64,000 bases of DNA from Halobacillus locisalis (GCF_013694105.1 NZ_JACEFG010000002.1:186001-250000); one strand, 5' to 3'. Counted from the stretch's first letter, positions 7,058 to 15,667 are shown. The notes: generated by a model not told the origin, from the sequence alone. Translations and numbers: made by a program.

Positions 7058-7441
7058 ATGAAGAAGTTACAGGAGTTTTCTAAGCACTATCAAGAAGACA
7101 TGAACTGGCAGGTCAAGCAGGATAGCTATGACATGACAAAATCATCGTTGCTGAATAATTACATGATGCTGACGACGGAGGTCGCCGAAGTAGCGGAAGA
7201 GTTTCGGACCGCGTTCAACCAGACGAATACATACATCAACGAGGGCATGGATGAGGACGAGGCTTTTGAGAAGGCGAAGGAAGAAATCAAGGAGGATCTC
7301 GGCCGTGAGTTTGCCGACTGCTTGGCATACATAACGAAAATGGCGAACTACTTTGAGATCGATCTTGAGGACAGCTTTTACTCGAAAATGGAGGAAGTGA
7401 AGAATCGGAAGAATAAGGACGTCGGGATTGTACAAAAGTAA
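7058..7441 (+). CDS. MazG-like nucleotide pyrophosphohydrolase
   Basis: This 127-residue all-alpha protein has the MazG pattern of metal-binding acids: EVAEVAEEFR at residues 41-50 and REFADCLAY with Glu84 and Asp87. The family hydrolyses NTPs or dNTPs to monophosphate and pyrophosphate. A long acidic insert (EGMDEDEAFEKAKEEIKED) separates the two motifs. The ribosome site GGAAGG lies upstream of the ATG. It marks the return to higher GC after the AT-rich left end and is followed by a strong terminator. Confidence 0.75.
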   Translation: MKKLQEFSKHYQEDMNWQVKQDSYDMTKSSLLNNYMMLTTEVAEVAEEFRTAFNQTNTYINEGMDEDEAFEKAKEEIKEDLGREFADCLAYITKMANYFEIDLEDSFYSKMEEVKNRKNKDVGIVQK

Positions 7442-7443
7442 AG

Positions 7444-7486
7444 AAAACAAGAGTCGCCCGGCATATGCGCGAGCGGCTCTTGTTTT
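7444..7486 (+). terminator. Rho-independent terminator after the MazG-like gene
   Basis: AAAACAAGAGTCGC pairs with GCGGCTCTTGTTTT around a loop, forming a 14-base stem with one mismatch and a T-run. Confidence 0.8.
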
Positions 7487-7499
7487 ACATAGATTTCGA

Positions 7500-7631
7500 T
7501 TATAATTTGTCCGGCAGTTGATGTAGGGTTTCGATCATCAGATCCAGCTTACCCTCGACGCGGTGCAGCAAGTAGAAGGTGACCGCGATCGGGAAGCCGA
7601 CATCTGTGATAAACGTAAACCACATATCCAT
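7500..7631 (-). CDS. yvrJ: YvrJ family protein
   Basis: This 43-residue protein reads MDMWFTFITDVGFPIAV then TFYLLHRVEGKLDLM and ends HQLPDKL. It matches the YvrJ family: one membrane segment with a GFPI motif and a short tail ending in a conserved leucine-rich stretch. The ATG at 7631 has GGTGGAGAGG upstream on the minus strand. The family has no known function. It lies downstream of the DUF2922 and DUF1659 genes, a trio common in Bacillaceae, but a hairpin terminator lies between them, so it may be expressed less. Confidence 0.8.
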   Translation of the reverse strand: MDMWFTFITDVGFPIAVTFYLLHRVEGKLDLMIETLHQLPDKL

Positions 7632-7654
7632 CCTCTCCACCTCATTTCTTTTGA

Positions 7655-7687
7655 TTAAAAAAGCCGCTATGCTCTTCACATAGCGAC
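7655..7687 (-). terminator. Terminator between the DUF2922 gene and yvrJ
   Basis: On the minus strand GTCGCTATG-loop-CATAGCGGC forms a nine-base stem followed by TTTTTTAA. It should partly or wholly end transcription before yvrJ. Confidence 0.75.
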
Positions 7688-7694
7688 CTCGTCT

Positions 7695-7907
7695 TTATAG
7701 TTCTACATCAAAGACATTGCGTTCGACGATGCGGGCTTCTTTCTTTGCGACAAGGTTGCCACCGCTTGAGTAGAAGCAGTCTTCCTGGATGATCGCATCC
7801 ATCGCCGCATTGACCAAGGCTGGATCAGCGGGTTCGACAGGTTGATCGAGTGAAATCGTGACGGTTTTGTTATCCTCATTCAAAAATTTCAATTCGAGCT
7901 TTTTCAT
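7695..7907 (-). CDS. DUF2922 family protein
   Basis: This 70-residue protein matches DUF2922: N-terminal KKLELKFLNEDNKTVTISLDQP, a helix with PALVNAAMDAII, and a C-terminal ARIVERNVFDVEL strand. Ribosome site AGGAGG lies before the ATG. The family is found next to DUF1659 in many Bacillaceae, and the function is unknown. It lies 21 bases after the DUF1659 gene, so the two are almost certainly cotranscribed. Confidence 0.8.
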   Translation of the reverse strand: MKKLELKFLNEDNKTVTISLDQPVEPADPALVNAAMDAIIQEDCFYSSGGNLVAKKEARIVERNVFDVEL

Positions 7908-7928
7908 TAGTTATCCTCCTTTGTTTGT

Positions 7929-8153
7929 TTACGCTTCGTAAATCATGAATTCATCGTTACGCTCTATTGTAGACAAGACAAGCTGTTGAAGTGGTTCCAG
8001 AGCAGCAGCTACAGTGTGCAACTGTTCAGATGTTGCAGTTGTTTTCACGTTGTTGAAAGACTTTGTTCGATAAACGGCTTTTCCTTCTAGGTCGATGCCA
8101 TCTTCAAAAATCAACTGAAGCTGGCTGTCGATCATTTCTGCGTTTACGGCCAT
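7929..8153 (-). CDS. DUF1659 family protein
   Basis: This 74-residue protein has the DUF1659 pattern: strand LQLIFEDGIDLEGKAVYRTKSFNNV, a helix that begins TSEQLHTVAAALEPL, and a short final strand. The start chosen is the ATG at 8153, with AAAGGAGG eight bases upstream; the GTG at 8162 lies inside the ribosome site and is unlikely. Function is unknown. It is the first gene of the trio with DUF2922 and YvrJ. Confidence 0.8.
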   Translation of the reverse strand: MAVNAEMIDSQLQLIFEDGIDLEGKAVYRTKSFNNVKTTATSEQLHTVAAALEPLQQLVLSTIERNDEFMIYEA

Positions 8154-8322
8154 CGTGATCACCTCCTTTCACTTCTATAATCGAAGCGGACGCTCTGGAG
8201 GTGTCATGGTTTTTCATCTTTTTCTGCAGGAGGCTATAGGACAAGCACGATATCGGATAATTCCGCTTCCCTATGGTAAAATATGAGGGTTCATACGTCG
8301 CAGCAAGAAGGGAGCATCCGTT

Positions 8323-9738
8323 ATGGTCCATATAGCCAAACGTGGGTACACCTTTTTTATCAGTTTATATGTCATCATGCATTTTATCGTTTATTTCATA
8401 GGGGGAGATTCGTTATCGACGACTCTCTCGTTATTCGGACTCGCCGCCTTTGCGATCGGGTTCTTCTTTTTACCGGTCAAACAGGCGTCGATCTCACTTC
8501 TCTTATTAGTCATCGCGCTGATTGTGCACCTGACAGCAGGCACGTCCCTCATTGAAGGGGCGGTGTCCGGGTTTACGGTCATGAGTGGGTTGATTGCGCT
8601 CTTATTGATTGTCCCGACCATCAGCTGGGTGCTGGAGGAGAAGCCTTATATCGAATCGGTCATCAACTTCGCGCAGAACTTGCTGAATACAAGCCGCAAG
8701 TTCTATTTCGGGATGATGGTCATCACTCAAATCATTTCCTACTTCCTTTTATTCGGATCGATTCCGATGGTGTACGGGATGATCAACGACTTCCTTAGCA
8801 ATGAAAAGGGGGAGGCGTGGGAGAACTATAAAGGGACGGCGATGCTTCGTGCCTTCTCGCTGACCACAATGTGGGTCGTAAGCATTCCGAGCTTTATTTT
8901 TGCCGTGGACGCGCTCGGCGCTTCCTTGTCGCTATCGATCTTGCAAGGGTTCTTCATTTCATTTGCCGGGATTTTGTTAGCGACGCTGTTCTCCTATTAT
9001 CAGGAGCGCCATTACGGCGTCGATTTGACGGAGGGCATACAGAAGGAATTGAAAAAGGTTGCCGATCAGAAGAAAAACGAGACGAGAGGCAATCGCGACG
9101 CGCTCGAATTCGGCTTTCTTTTCGTCACGTTATTCGGGTCGATTTTCTTATTGAATGCGTTCTGGAGTGCGGAGTTATTGTTCATCATTCCGATCGTCAT
9201 CGTCGGATGGGTGCTGCTCAACTTTTTAATTCGAGGAAGAGGCAGCGCGATTATCGAGAATGGAAGAGTCTACTTATCGAAAAGCATCCCGAACAAAGCG
9301 CAGCAGTTCTCGATTCTGCTTGCCGCCGGGTTCTTGATCAACGCCGTCAATCAGTCAGGCTATGGTAAATACATTATCGACGGCTTGTTCTATATGACGG
9401 ACGCCGTACCGTTCCTGAACTTCTTATACGTGCTGCCGTTTGTAGTAATCGTTCTCGGCTTCATCGGACTCGGACCGCTGACGGTCATCGTACTCGTTTC
9501 AGGGATCCTGCAGGGAGTAGAGCTTCCATATCCGCCAGAAATCGTCGTGCTCGGGATTACGTCCGGAAGCGTGATTTCCATTATGCTATCACCGCTGATT
9601 CTACCGTCGATCATCTTGAGTTCGGTAAATGGGGTGAGCATCGTGAAGAATGGCTTGTTGTTCAACTATAAATACGCGATTGCGTTCTATGTGATGGTGC
9701 AGATCTATTTGCAGCTGTTTGTGGTGTTCTTTCTTTGA
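8323..9738 (+). CDS. Polytopic membrane protein, possible transporter
   Basis: This 471-residue protein has about 11-12 hydrophobic segments and no signal peptide, so it sits in the cytoplasmic membrane. A hydrophilic loop rich in Lys and Glu (GIQKELKKVADQKKNETRG) divides it near residue 245. The C-terminal half has GLGPLTVIVLVSG and a Ser/Pro-rich helix pair (SGSVISIMLSPLILPSI), which recall ion-transporter superfamily carriers, but I cannot name a family. The ATG follows GAAGGGAG. It is followed immediately by a GGGACGGTTCTC palindrome. Confidence 0.65.
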   Translation: MVHIAKRGYTFFISLYVIMHFIVYFIGGDSLSTTLSLFGLAAFAIGFFFLPVKQASISLLLLVIALIVHLTAGTSLIEGAVSGFTVMSGLIALLLIVPTISWVLEEKPYIESVINFAQNLLNTSRKFYFGMMVITQIISYFLLFGSIPMVYGMINDFLSNEKGEAWENYKGTAMLRAFSLTTMWVVSIPSFIFAVDALGASLSLSILQGFFISFAGILLATLFSYYQERHYGVDLTEGIQKELKKVADQKKNETRGNRDALEFGFLFVTLFGSIFLLNAFWSAELLFIIPIVIVGWVLLNFLIRGRGSAIIENGRVYLSKSIPNKAQQFSILLAAGFLINAVNQSGYGKYIIDGLFYMTDAVPFLNFLYVLPFVVIVLGFIGLGPLTVIVLVSGILQGVELPYPPEIVVLGITSGSVISIMLSPLILPSIILSSVNGVSIVKNGLLFNYKYAIAFYVMVQIYLQLFVVFFL

Positions 9739-9742
9739 GCGT

Positions 9743-9781
9743 GGGGACGGTTCTCTTGTTTGCGAACAAGAGAACCGTCCC
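9743..9781. repeat. GGGGACGGTTCTCTTGTTT palindrome, copy 1
   Basis: GGGGACGGTTCTCTTGTTT, a three-base loop GCG, and AACAAGAGAACCGTCCC form a nearly perfect long hairpin five bases after a stop codon. The motif recurs at 9979 and 17628 and is a REP-like family of Bacillaceae linked elsewhere to Y1 (RAYT) transposases. No such transposase is in this window. Confidence 0.8.
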
Positions 9782-10143
9782 TTTGTTTGGTTACATGACG
9801 TTTTAGTAGTGGGAATAGTTTAGAAACGGTCTTTAAGGAGCTACTAATGCCGGTTTCTTATACAGAGGTGTTTATGAAATGGTCTTTAACATCATTTTAA
9901 GACGTTATTGCCTTTCCATTCGTCACAAAACAGCTTTAATCGATCGTTCTGAGCGAAAGTGCTCGCCCCCGATAATTTCCAAACAAGAGAACCGTCCCCT
10001 TGTTATTTAAATTTTTTGATAATAATGGTACACTTATAGGAGACTAAAATATACTAGAAGAGATGTGCATTCAGACTGATTTATGTAAGCGTCACCAACC
10101 GTGGCGGGCCATCTTTTCTGCCATATAGGGAGAATGAAAGGGA
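9782..10143. other. Intergenic stretch before mqo
   Basis: This stretch has no convincing open frame. It contains the lone half-palindrome described at 9979 and, near 10020-10060, AT-rich sequence with TTGATA and TATACT that could hold the mqo promoter, though spacing is not convincing. Nothing else was recognised. The interval 9743-9999 is bounded by inverted copies of the same motif and might be one non-autonomous element. Confidence 0.35.
9979..9999. repeat. GGGACGGTTCTC motif, half copy
   Basis: CCAAACAAGAGAACCGTCCCC is one arm of the palindrome at 9743-9781, in inverted orientation to its first arm. No partner arm lies beside it. Confidence 0.7.
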
Positions 10144-11643
10144 ATGAGTAAAAGTTATACGAAAACAGACGTTATCTTAATTGGCGCAGGGATCATGAGT
10201 GCAACCTTGGGATCTCTGCTGAAGGAACTGGCACCTGATTGGAACGTTCGTGTCTTTGAAAGTTTGGAAAAAGCGGGAGAAGAGAGTTCGAACGTGTGGA
10301 ATAACGCGGGCACAGGCCACGCGGCGCTATGTGAGCTGAACTATACGAGTGAACGTTCAGATGGCACGATCGACATGAGCAAAGCGATCAAAGTCAACGA
10401 GCAGTTCCAGGTGTCGCAGCAATTCTGGTCGTACCTTGTGAACAGCGATAAAATCCAAAACCCTCGTGAATTCATCACACCGTTGCCGCATATGAGTTTC
10501 GTTCAAGGCGAGCAAAACGTGGCGTTTTTGCGTAAGCGTTATCAAACGATGTCGGATCATCCGTTGTTCCAGGATATGGAGTTCTCCGATAGCATGGAGC
10601 AGCTGAAGCAGTGGATTCCGTTGATGACGAAGGAACGCGCTTCGGAGGAACCGATTGCGGCTACGAAAATTGATAATGGGACAGACGTCAACTTCGGTGC
10701 GTTGACGCGTAAGATGTTCGACCATTTAGAGGCGAACAATCTTGAAGTGAACTACAAGCATAGTGTCGAGGATATCAAACAGAACAGTGACGGTTCGTGG
10801 GAAGTGAAAGTCCATGACCAGGAGAACGGACGGATCGAGTACCATCAGTCCGACTTCGTGTTCATCGGTGGCGGCGGTGGAAGTCTTCACTTGCTGCAAA
10901 AAACCGGAATTCCTGAATCGAAACGCATTGGCGGGTTCCCTGTCAGTGGCTTATTTATGGTGTGTAACAATCCAGAAGTGATCGAGCAGCACCATGCCAA
11001 AGTGTACGGCAAAGCCAAAGTAGGCGCGCCTCCGATGTCGGTGCCGCACCTGGATACACGCTTCATCGATGACAAGAAGTCGTTATTGTTCGGACCGTTT
11101 GCCGGTTTTTCACCGAAGTTCTTGAAGACCGGATCACTGCTTGATCTGATCACGTCTGTGAAAAGCGATAATCTCGTAACAATGTCCGCAGCCGGCGTGA
11201 AAAACATGTCGCTAACGAAATATTTGATTGAACAAGTCATTTCGTCGAAAGAACAGCGTATGGAAGAATTGCGCGAGTTCATTCCTGATGCGAAAAGCGA
11301 AGACTGGGGTCTCGTCACTGCCGGTCAGCGCGTGCAAGTCATCAAAGATACCGAAGACGGAAAAGGAACGCTTCAGTTCGGTACCGAAGTCGTTCACTCC
11401 GCCGACGGCACGATTGCCGCCTTGCTAGGCGCATCGCCGGGTGCCTCGACCGCTGTTCACGTCATGCTGGAAGTCATCGAGAAATGCTTCCCAGAGCAAG
11501 CGAAAGAGTGGGAGCCTCAAATTCGTGAAATGATTCCGTCTTACGGTAAATCTCTGGCTGAGCACCCTGAGCTGCTGAGAGAAATCAAGAAGTCGACAGC
11601 GGAAGCGCTGGATTTGATTGAGAAGGAATATGCGAATAGCTGA
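10144..11643 (+). CDS. mqo: Malate:quinone oxidoreductase
   Basis: This 499-residue flavoprotein oxidises malate to oxaloacetate and passes electrons to the membrane quinone pool, bypassing NAD-linked malate dehydrogenase in the citric acid cycle. Visible are the FAD-binding [10 protein letters not shown] (residues 14-23), the Mqo signature [19 protein letters not shown], a [17 protein letters not shown] segment, and [15 protein letters not shown] near the C-terminus. Length fits the family. The ribosome site is AAAGGG close to the ATG. It is a single gene with its own terminator. Confidence 0.95.
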   Translation: MSKSYTKTDVILIGAGIMSATLGSLLKELAPDWNVRVFESLEKAGEESSNVWNNAGTGHAALCELNYTSERSDGTIDMSKAIKVNEQFQVSQQFWSYLVNSDKIQNPREFITPLPHMSFVQGEQNVAFLRKRYQTMSDHPLFQDMEFSDSMEQLKQWIPLMTKERASEEPIAATKIDNGTDVNFGALTRKMFDHLEANNLEVNYKHSVEDIKQNSDGSWEVKVHDQENGRIEYHQSDFVFIGGGGGSLHLLQKTGIPESKRIGGFPVSGLFMVCNNPEVIEQHHAKVYGKAKVGAPPMSVPHLDTRFIDDKKSLLFGPFAGFSPKFLKTGSLLDLITSVKSDNLVTMSAAGVKNMSLTKYLIEQVISSKEQRMEELREFIPDAKSEDWGLVTAGQRVQVIKDTEDGKGTLQFGTEVVHSADGTIAALLGASPGASTAVHVMLEVIEKCFPEQAKEWEPQIREMIPSYGKSLAEHPELLREIKKSTAEALDLIEKEYANS

Positions 11644-11651
11644 ATGAGATA

Positions 11652-11689
11652 GCGCCTCCGGTCCTGAAGTGGATCGGAGGCGTTTTTTT
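11652..11689 (+). terminator. Terminator of mqo
   Basis: GCGCCTCCG-loop-CGGAGGCG is followed by seven Ts, nine bases after the mqo stop. Confidence 0.85.
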
Positions 11690-11718
11690 GAGTGTCATGT
11701 TGATGCTTTTTTGGCTTA

Positions 11719-11844
11719 GGGAACAATAATGGGAGGTTCGGGAACAATCCTTCGTTGATCGGGAACAATCACCGTGCGTTAGGGAACAATCCACCCACGA
11801 ACGGGAACAATCACCTCACGTTACGGAACAATCCACTTGGCATA
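11719..11844. repeat. Tandem 21-bp repeat with GGGAACAATC cores
   Basis: GGGAACAAT(C) occurs at 11719, 11740, 11761, 11782, 11803 and (as CGGAACAATC) 11824, exactly 21 bases apart six times. The other 11 bases of each unit vary. On the minus strand the region stays open and reads as a seven-residue repeat, D-C-S-x-x-x-x. It sits between convergent mqo and gntK. Confidence 0.9.
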
Positions 11845-11865
11845 GTAGTTCCCTCCAAGTAGATT

Positions 11866-13404
11866 CTAGTCGTTGATTAAACCTCTTTGATATTCTGCAA
11901 TACTCGTATATTCGTTGTGTAATGTTCTCGATAGATTGATGAAAATCGGAAGCAGTTGTCGGTATTCTTTGGTGGCTTCTTCATTCGGTGAATGCTTGTA
12001 CGTGCTGCCGATCATGTCTGATGCGACATCGAATGAATCGACTTTACCGGTTGCATAGAGTCCTAGAATACAAGCGCCGAGGCACGAGCTTTCGTAGCTT
12101 TCCGGCACGACGACGTCGGACTCGAAAATGTCGGACATCATCTGTCTCCACACTTCGGATCTGGCGAAGCCGCCTGTCGCTTGAATGCGTGTGACCGGAC
12201 TTTCCATACATTCGGTTAAGGCTAAAAATACAGTGTACAAGTTGTAAATGACACCTTCTAAAGCGGCGCGGATCATATGTTCTTTTTTGTGGGTCATCGT
12301 TAACCCGAAGAAAGATCCGCGCACATCCGGATTCCAAAGCGGCGCTCGTTCACCCGCAAGGTACGGGTGGAAAATCAGGCCGTCAGAGCCCGGGCGGACG
12401 CCTTCAGCGATCTTCGTCAACACTTCATACGGGTCGATGCCTAATCGGTTGGCCGTCTCCATTTCCGCTGAGGCAAATTCATCGCGGATCCAGCGAAGGA
12501 TCATACCGCCGTTGTTGACGGGACCGCCGATCACCCAGTGGTCTTCGGTTAACGCGTAACAAAACGTCCGGCCTTTTTCATCGGTTTGCGGCTTTTGGAT
12601 GATCGTCCGAATCGCGCCACTTGTTCCGATCGTGACGGCGATTTCGCCTTCTTTGATGGCGTTCACTCCAAGGTTTGAGAGCACACCGTCACTCGCTCCG
12701 ATGACAAAAGGTGTCTCGGGATCGAGGCCGATCTGATCCGCTAATGCTGCGTCACAACCCGTAAATGTTTTCGTTGTGGAAACGAGTTCAGACAGCTTGT
12801 CACGTGAGATGCTGGCAATCGAGAGCGCTTCTGAGTCCCAGTCGAGTTTTTCAAGATCCATCATCCCCATCGCAGAAGCGATCGAATGATCGACGACGTA
12901 CTCACCGAAGAATCGGTGGAAGACGAATTCTTTAATGCCGATATATTTCTTCGTCTTGGAATCGATCCCAGACTCACCTCGCACGAGCCACGTAATCTTG
13001 CTAAGTGGCGACATCGGGTGGATCGGCGTCCCGGTTCGTCTGTACACGTCATGTCCGTTCCATTCTTCTTTGATTTTCTGAGACCAGGCCTCGCTCCGGT
13101 TATCCGCCCACGTGATGCAAGGGGTGAGCGGTTGGTCGTCTTCGTCCATCGCAATCAAGCTGTGCATCGCACTACTGAACGAAACGAAGGAGATCGTTTT
13201 ATCCTGATGCTCCCGCGCAACGTTCGTCATCGCCGTCAGGACGGCTTGGAAAATTTCTTCCGGATCTTGTTCCGCCGTTGAAATGTCAGGAGTGTGAAGC
13301 GGGTAGCCGATGTTTTCGTTCGCGACGACCTCGCCTTGTTCACTGAATAAGACCGCTTTGGTGCTGGTGGTGCCGATATCGACACCCATCATGTAGTTAG
13401 TCAT
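11866..13404 (-). CDS. gntK: Gluconokinase (FGGY family)
   Basis: This 512-residue kinase of the FGGY family phosphorylates gluconate to 6-phosphogluconate for the pentose phosphate route. It shows phosphate-1 motif DIGTTSTK at residues 9-16, substrate-region PCITWADNRSEAW, and later AVTIGTSGAIR and ATGGFARSEVWRQM. The ATG at 13404 has AAAGGAGT upstream and overlaps the end of gntR by eight bases, so the two genes form one operon. Substrate identity rests on the linked gntR and its operator. No gluconate permease or 6-phosphogluconate dehydrogenase is adjacent. Confidence 0.85.
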   Translation of the reverse strand: MTNYMMGVDIGTTSTKAVLFSEQGEVVANENIGYPLHTPDISTAEQDPEEIFQAVLTAMTNVAREHQDKTISFVSFSSAMHSLIAMDEDDQPLTPCITWADNRSEAWSQKIKEEWNGHDVYRRTGTPIHPMSPLSKITWLVRGESGIDSKTKKYIGIKEFVFHRFFGEYVVDHSIASAMGMMDLEKLDWDSEALSIASISRDKLSELVSTTKTFTGCDAALADQIGLDPETPFVIGASDGVLSNLGVNAIKEGEIAVTIGTSGAIRTIIQKPQTDEKGRTFCYALTEDHWVIGGPVNNGGMILRWIRDEFASAEMETANRLGIDPYEVLTKIAEGVRPGSDGLIFHPYLAGERAPLWNPDVRGSFFGLTMTHKKEHMIRAALEGVIYNLYTVFLALTECMESPVTRIQATGGFARSEVWRQMMSDIFESDVVVPESYESSCLGACILGLYATGKVDSFDVASDMIGSTYKHSPNEEATKEYRQLLPIFINLSRTLHNEYTSIAEYQRGLIND

Positions 13405-14125
13405 CGTGTTCGACTCCTTTAGTAAACGTCTGCTGCGATGTCCATAGATCTTCGACTCTTCCTTGGACGTCGTCAAAATTCTGGTGAAGCGATTGAACCA
13501 TCAAATCGCGGTCCTTCTTACTGATCGCTTCGATGTATAGTTCGTGGTTGCGGATGATCCGGTCGAAGTCGTCGTACGTTTCTTCAAATCGCATTCTCAT
13601 CGATAGTAAAATCAAGCTCTCAAGCGTCGGCTTCAAATTGTTCCAAATCATCAAAATATGCGAGTGATCAATGGACCTGACGATCGTTTCGTGGAACGCA
13701 ACGTCCTGGAAGGAAAAATCGTCGGCATCTTGATACTTGATGGCGATTTTCATCATCTCGAGTGTTTTGCTCAATTCCTTTGCGACCTCAGTCGTGTCCA
13801 TCTTCACAAGACGCTCGAAGACAAACGTTTCAATCAGCAACCGCACATCGTAAATCTCCTGAATTTCTTTTTCCGTAAGCTCAAGAACCACAGCGCCCAT
13901 GCGCTCGAGGCGAAGTAAATTTTCTGATGCAAGGACTTTCAATGCTTCGCGGATCGGTGACCGACTGACCGAGAACTCCGCCGCCAGTTGATTCTCAGAT
14001 AGAATTGAACCGCTTTCAATTCGTCCCGAAATAATACGCATCCGCAGTTCGCAGGCAACACGCTCACCGGCAGAAGCTTTATTCAACCATTTGTCTGGAT
14101 ATAAGTTTTTGTTGGATTCAGCCAT
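13397..14125 (-). CDS. gntR: GntR family repressor of the gluconate operon
   Basis: This 242-residue regulator has an N-terminal winged helix (ERVACELRMRIISGRIESG, then FSVSRSPIREALKVL as recognition helix) and a C-terminal all-helical FCD domain with HETIVRSIDHSHIL. In Bacillus subtilis GntR is released from DNA by gluconate. The start at 14125 has AGGGTGA upstream; an ATG 42 bases earlier would lie at the operator and lacks a ribosome site. A GntR-type palindrome and a cre-like site lie just upstream, implying autoregulation and carbon catabolite control. Confidence 0.9.
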   Translation of the reverse strand: MAESNKNLYPDKWLNKASAGERVACELRMRIISGRIESGSILSENQLAAEFSVSRSPIREALKVLASENLLRLERMGAVVLELTEKEIQEIYDVRLLIETFVFERLVKMDTTEVAKELSKTLEMMKIAIKYQDADDFSFQDVAFHETIVRSIDHSHILMIWNNLKPTLESLILLSMRMRFEETYDDFDRIIRNHELYIEAISKKDRDLMVQSLHQNFDDVQGRVEDLWTSQQTFTKGVEHDD

Positions 14126-14166
14126 GCTTTCACCCTCTATCGTTATCGTTAATGTGTACTTGTTCA

Positions 14167-14180
14167 ACTTGTATACAAGT
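14167..14180. promoter_or_regulatory. GntR operator
   Basis: ACTTGTATACAAGT is a perfect 14-base palindrome matching the core of the Bacillus subtilis gnt operator (ATACTTGTATACAAGTAT). It lies 42 bases upstream of gntR. Confidence 0.85.
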
Positions 14181-14203
14181 ATTATGGCATAGGATTTTTA
14201 TTT

Positions 14204-14217
14204 TGAAAACGCTTTTA
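14204..14217. promoter_or_regulatory. Probable cre site for CcpA
   Basis: TGAAAACGCTTTTA matches the cre consensus TGnAAnCGnTnnCA at all but one fixed base. It lies upstream of gntR, where catabolite repression of gluconate use would be expected. Confidence 0.5.
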
Positions 14218-14384
14218 TTAGATTTTTTTCTGAAAAATGGTGGCGACTCGTCGCTGAGTGCCTTCGTGAAAGGGTTGAAGACTGTTGGGATTTTTTTGAG
14301 CGGTGGCTGTTTGTGCATGTTTTATTACTCTTTAATACGGCTATAGATGGGTAGTCTTTCTATAAATGAAGGAGGAAGAAAAGA

Positions 14385-15371
14385 ATGAAATCGTTACAAG
14401 ATGCATTGAAACATAGAGTCGGCTTAGGCACGGCACCTTTAGGAAATATGTTCAGAGAAGTACCTGAGGATGAAGCAAGGACAACAATCCAAACCGCTTG
14501 GGACCAAGGAGTGCGCTATTTCGATACGGCACCATTCTACGGAGCGGGGCTTGCGGAAATGCGGCTCGGCGACGTATTGAGCCAGTATGACCGCGATGAG
14601 TATGTGTTGAGTACAAAAGTAGGGCGCTACGTGACCGAGGAGACCGAAGATAAGGAAGGGTTGTTCTCGCACGCGCGGAATAATAAAGTGATCACCGATT
14701 ACACAGAAGATGCGACGAAACGCTCCATCGAGCAGAGCCTGGAGCGCTTGAAGACCGATCGATTGGACATGGTCTTCGTCCATGATGTGTCCCCGGACTT
14801 TCATGGCGATGAGTGGGTCGCGAAGTTTGATGAAGCTAGAAAAGGCGCATTCCGCGTGCTGAGCCAAATGCGCGAAGAAGGCGTCATCAAGTCGTGGGGA
14901 CTTGGCGTCAATACGACGGAGCCGATCGAGCTCGCGATGGAACTTGAGGAAAATCGCCCTGACATCAGTCTATCCGCCACCCAGTACACGCTCTTGAATC
15001 ACGAACGTGCCTTGCAGCGCATGATGTCGACAGCTGAGAAAGGTGACGTCGATATCATTGTCGGCAGTCCTTACAATTCAGGCGTCCTGCTCGGCGGCGA
15101 TCATTACAACTATGCCCCGGCTGACGCGGAAATCATCGGACGCGTCAATCAGTTGAAGGAAATCGGAGACAAGTACGATGTTCCGTTGAAAGCGGCTGCC
15201 CTACAATTCTCAACCGCACACCCTGCCGTGAAGTCCGTCATTCCAGGTTCGACACGTCCAGACCGCATCAAGGAAGACTTAGCGATGATTCAACGAGAGA
15301 TCCCTCGTGAGTTCTGGGACGAGCTTGTGAATCGTGGGTTCATTTCAGCGAATGCGCCTTTACCTGAATAA
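14385..15371 (+). CDS. Aldo/keto reductase
   Basis: This 328-residue NAD(P)H-dependent oxidoreductase has the complete catalytic tetrad of the family: Asp47 and Tyr52 (DTAPFYGAG), Lys78 (LSTKVGR) and His133 (MVFVHD). The C-terminal cofactor loop VIPGSTRPDRIKEDL is also present. The overall pattern is closest to the D-threo-aldose 1-dehydrogenase/pyridoxal 4-dehydrogenase group. Start ATG follows GGAGGAAG. It is a single gene; ribokinase follows after a repeat-rich gap, so a role in sugar metabolism is possible but not shown. Confidence 0.85.
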   Translation: MKSLQDALKHRVGLGTAPLGNMFREVPEDEARTTIQTAWDQGVRYFDTAPFYGAGLAEMRLGDVLSQYDRDEYVLSTKVGRYVTEETEDKEGLFSHARNNKVITDYTEDATKRSIEQSLERLKTDRLDMVFVHDVSPDFHGDEWVAKFDEARKGAFRVLSQMREEGVIKSWGLGVNTTEPIELAMELEENRPDISLSATQYTLLNHERALQRMMSTAEKGDVDIIVGSPYNSGVLLGGDHYNYAPADAEIIGRVNQLKEIGDKYDVPLKAAALQFSTAHPAVKSVIPGSTRPDRIKEDLAMIQREIPREFWDELVNRGFISANAPLPE

Positions 15372-15410
15372 TTCGTTTTGCTTACGACCGTTTCAACATG
15401 GAGACATCTA

Positions 15411-15590
15411 GAAAAGCGTGGAGAGAAACACGATCTCGTCACTTTTTCGGTACAAGGGGAGTGGAAAGTGTTGAGATGACCCTCCTCACAACGCTTTTCT
15501 AAGGTATGAATATGTAAAACCGCTGAGAACACCCCTATCACCGCAGTTTTTCAGAATGATGAGTTAAGAAATGGTAGAGAAGTCATGTTG
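15411..15590. repeat. About four degenerate 50-bp repeat units
   Basis: Units begin near 15411, 15463, 15514 and 15568, 51-54 bases apart. The first reads GAAAAGCGTGGAGAGAAACA then CGATCTCGTCACTTTTTCGG. The same kind of unit, with GGTGGAGAGA and TCTCGACGGTTTTG, occurs at 62486-62638. Each unit holds GAGA and TCTC that can pair. Confidence 0.6.
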
Positions 15591-15595
15591 ATCGA

Positions 15596-15635
15596 ACCAC
15601 CACAGCTTGGAAGAGTTGTGGTGGTTGTTTTTTTA
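15596..15635 (+). terminator. Terminator before ribokinase
   Basis: ACCACCACA-loop-TGTGGTGGT is followed by TTGTTTTTTT. Confidence 0.8.
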
Positions 15636-15667
15636 GGGTATAAAAAAGGAAAAGGAGTGTGGAGAAC

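Noticed and set aside
10021-10143. Small hairpin CACCAACCGTGGCG as a riboswitch before mqo
   Set aside because: The stem is short, with no recognisable conserved core of any riboswitch class.
11585-11794. Cys-rich heptad-repeat peptide on the minus strand
   Set aside because: The frame is simply a by-product of the 21-bp period. It lacks a ribosome site and overlaps the mqo terminator, so it was not listed as a gene.
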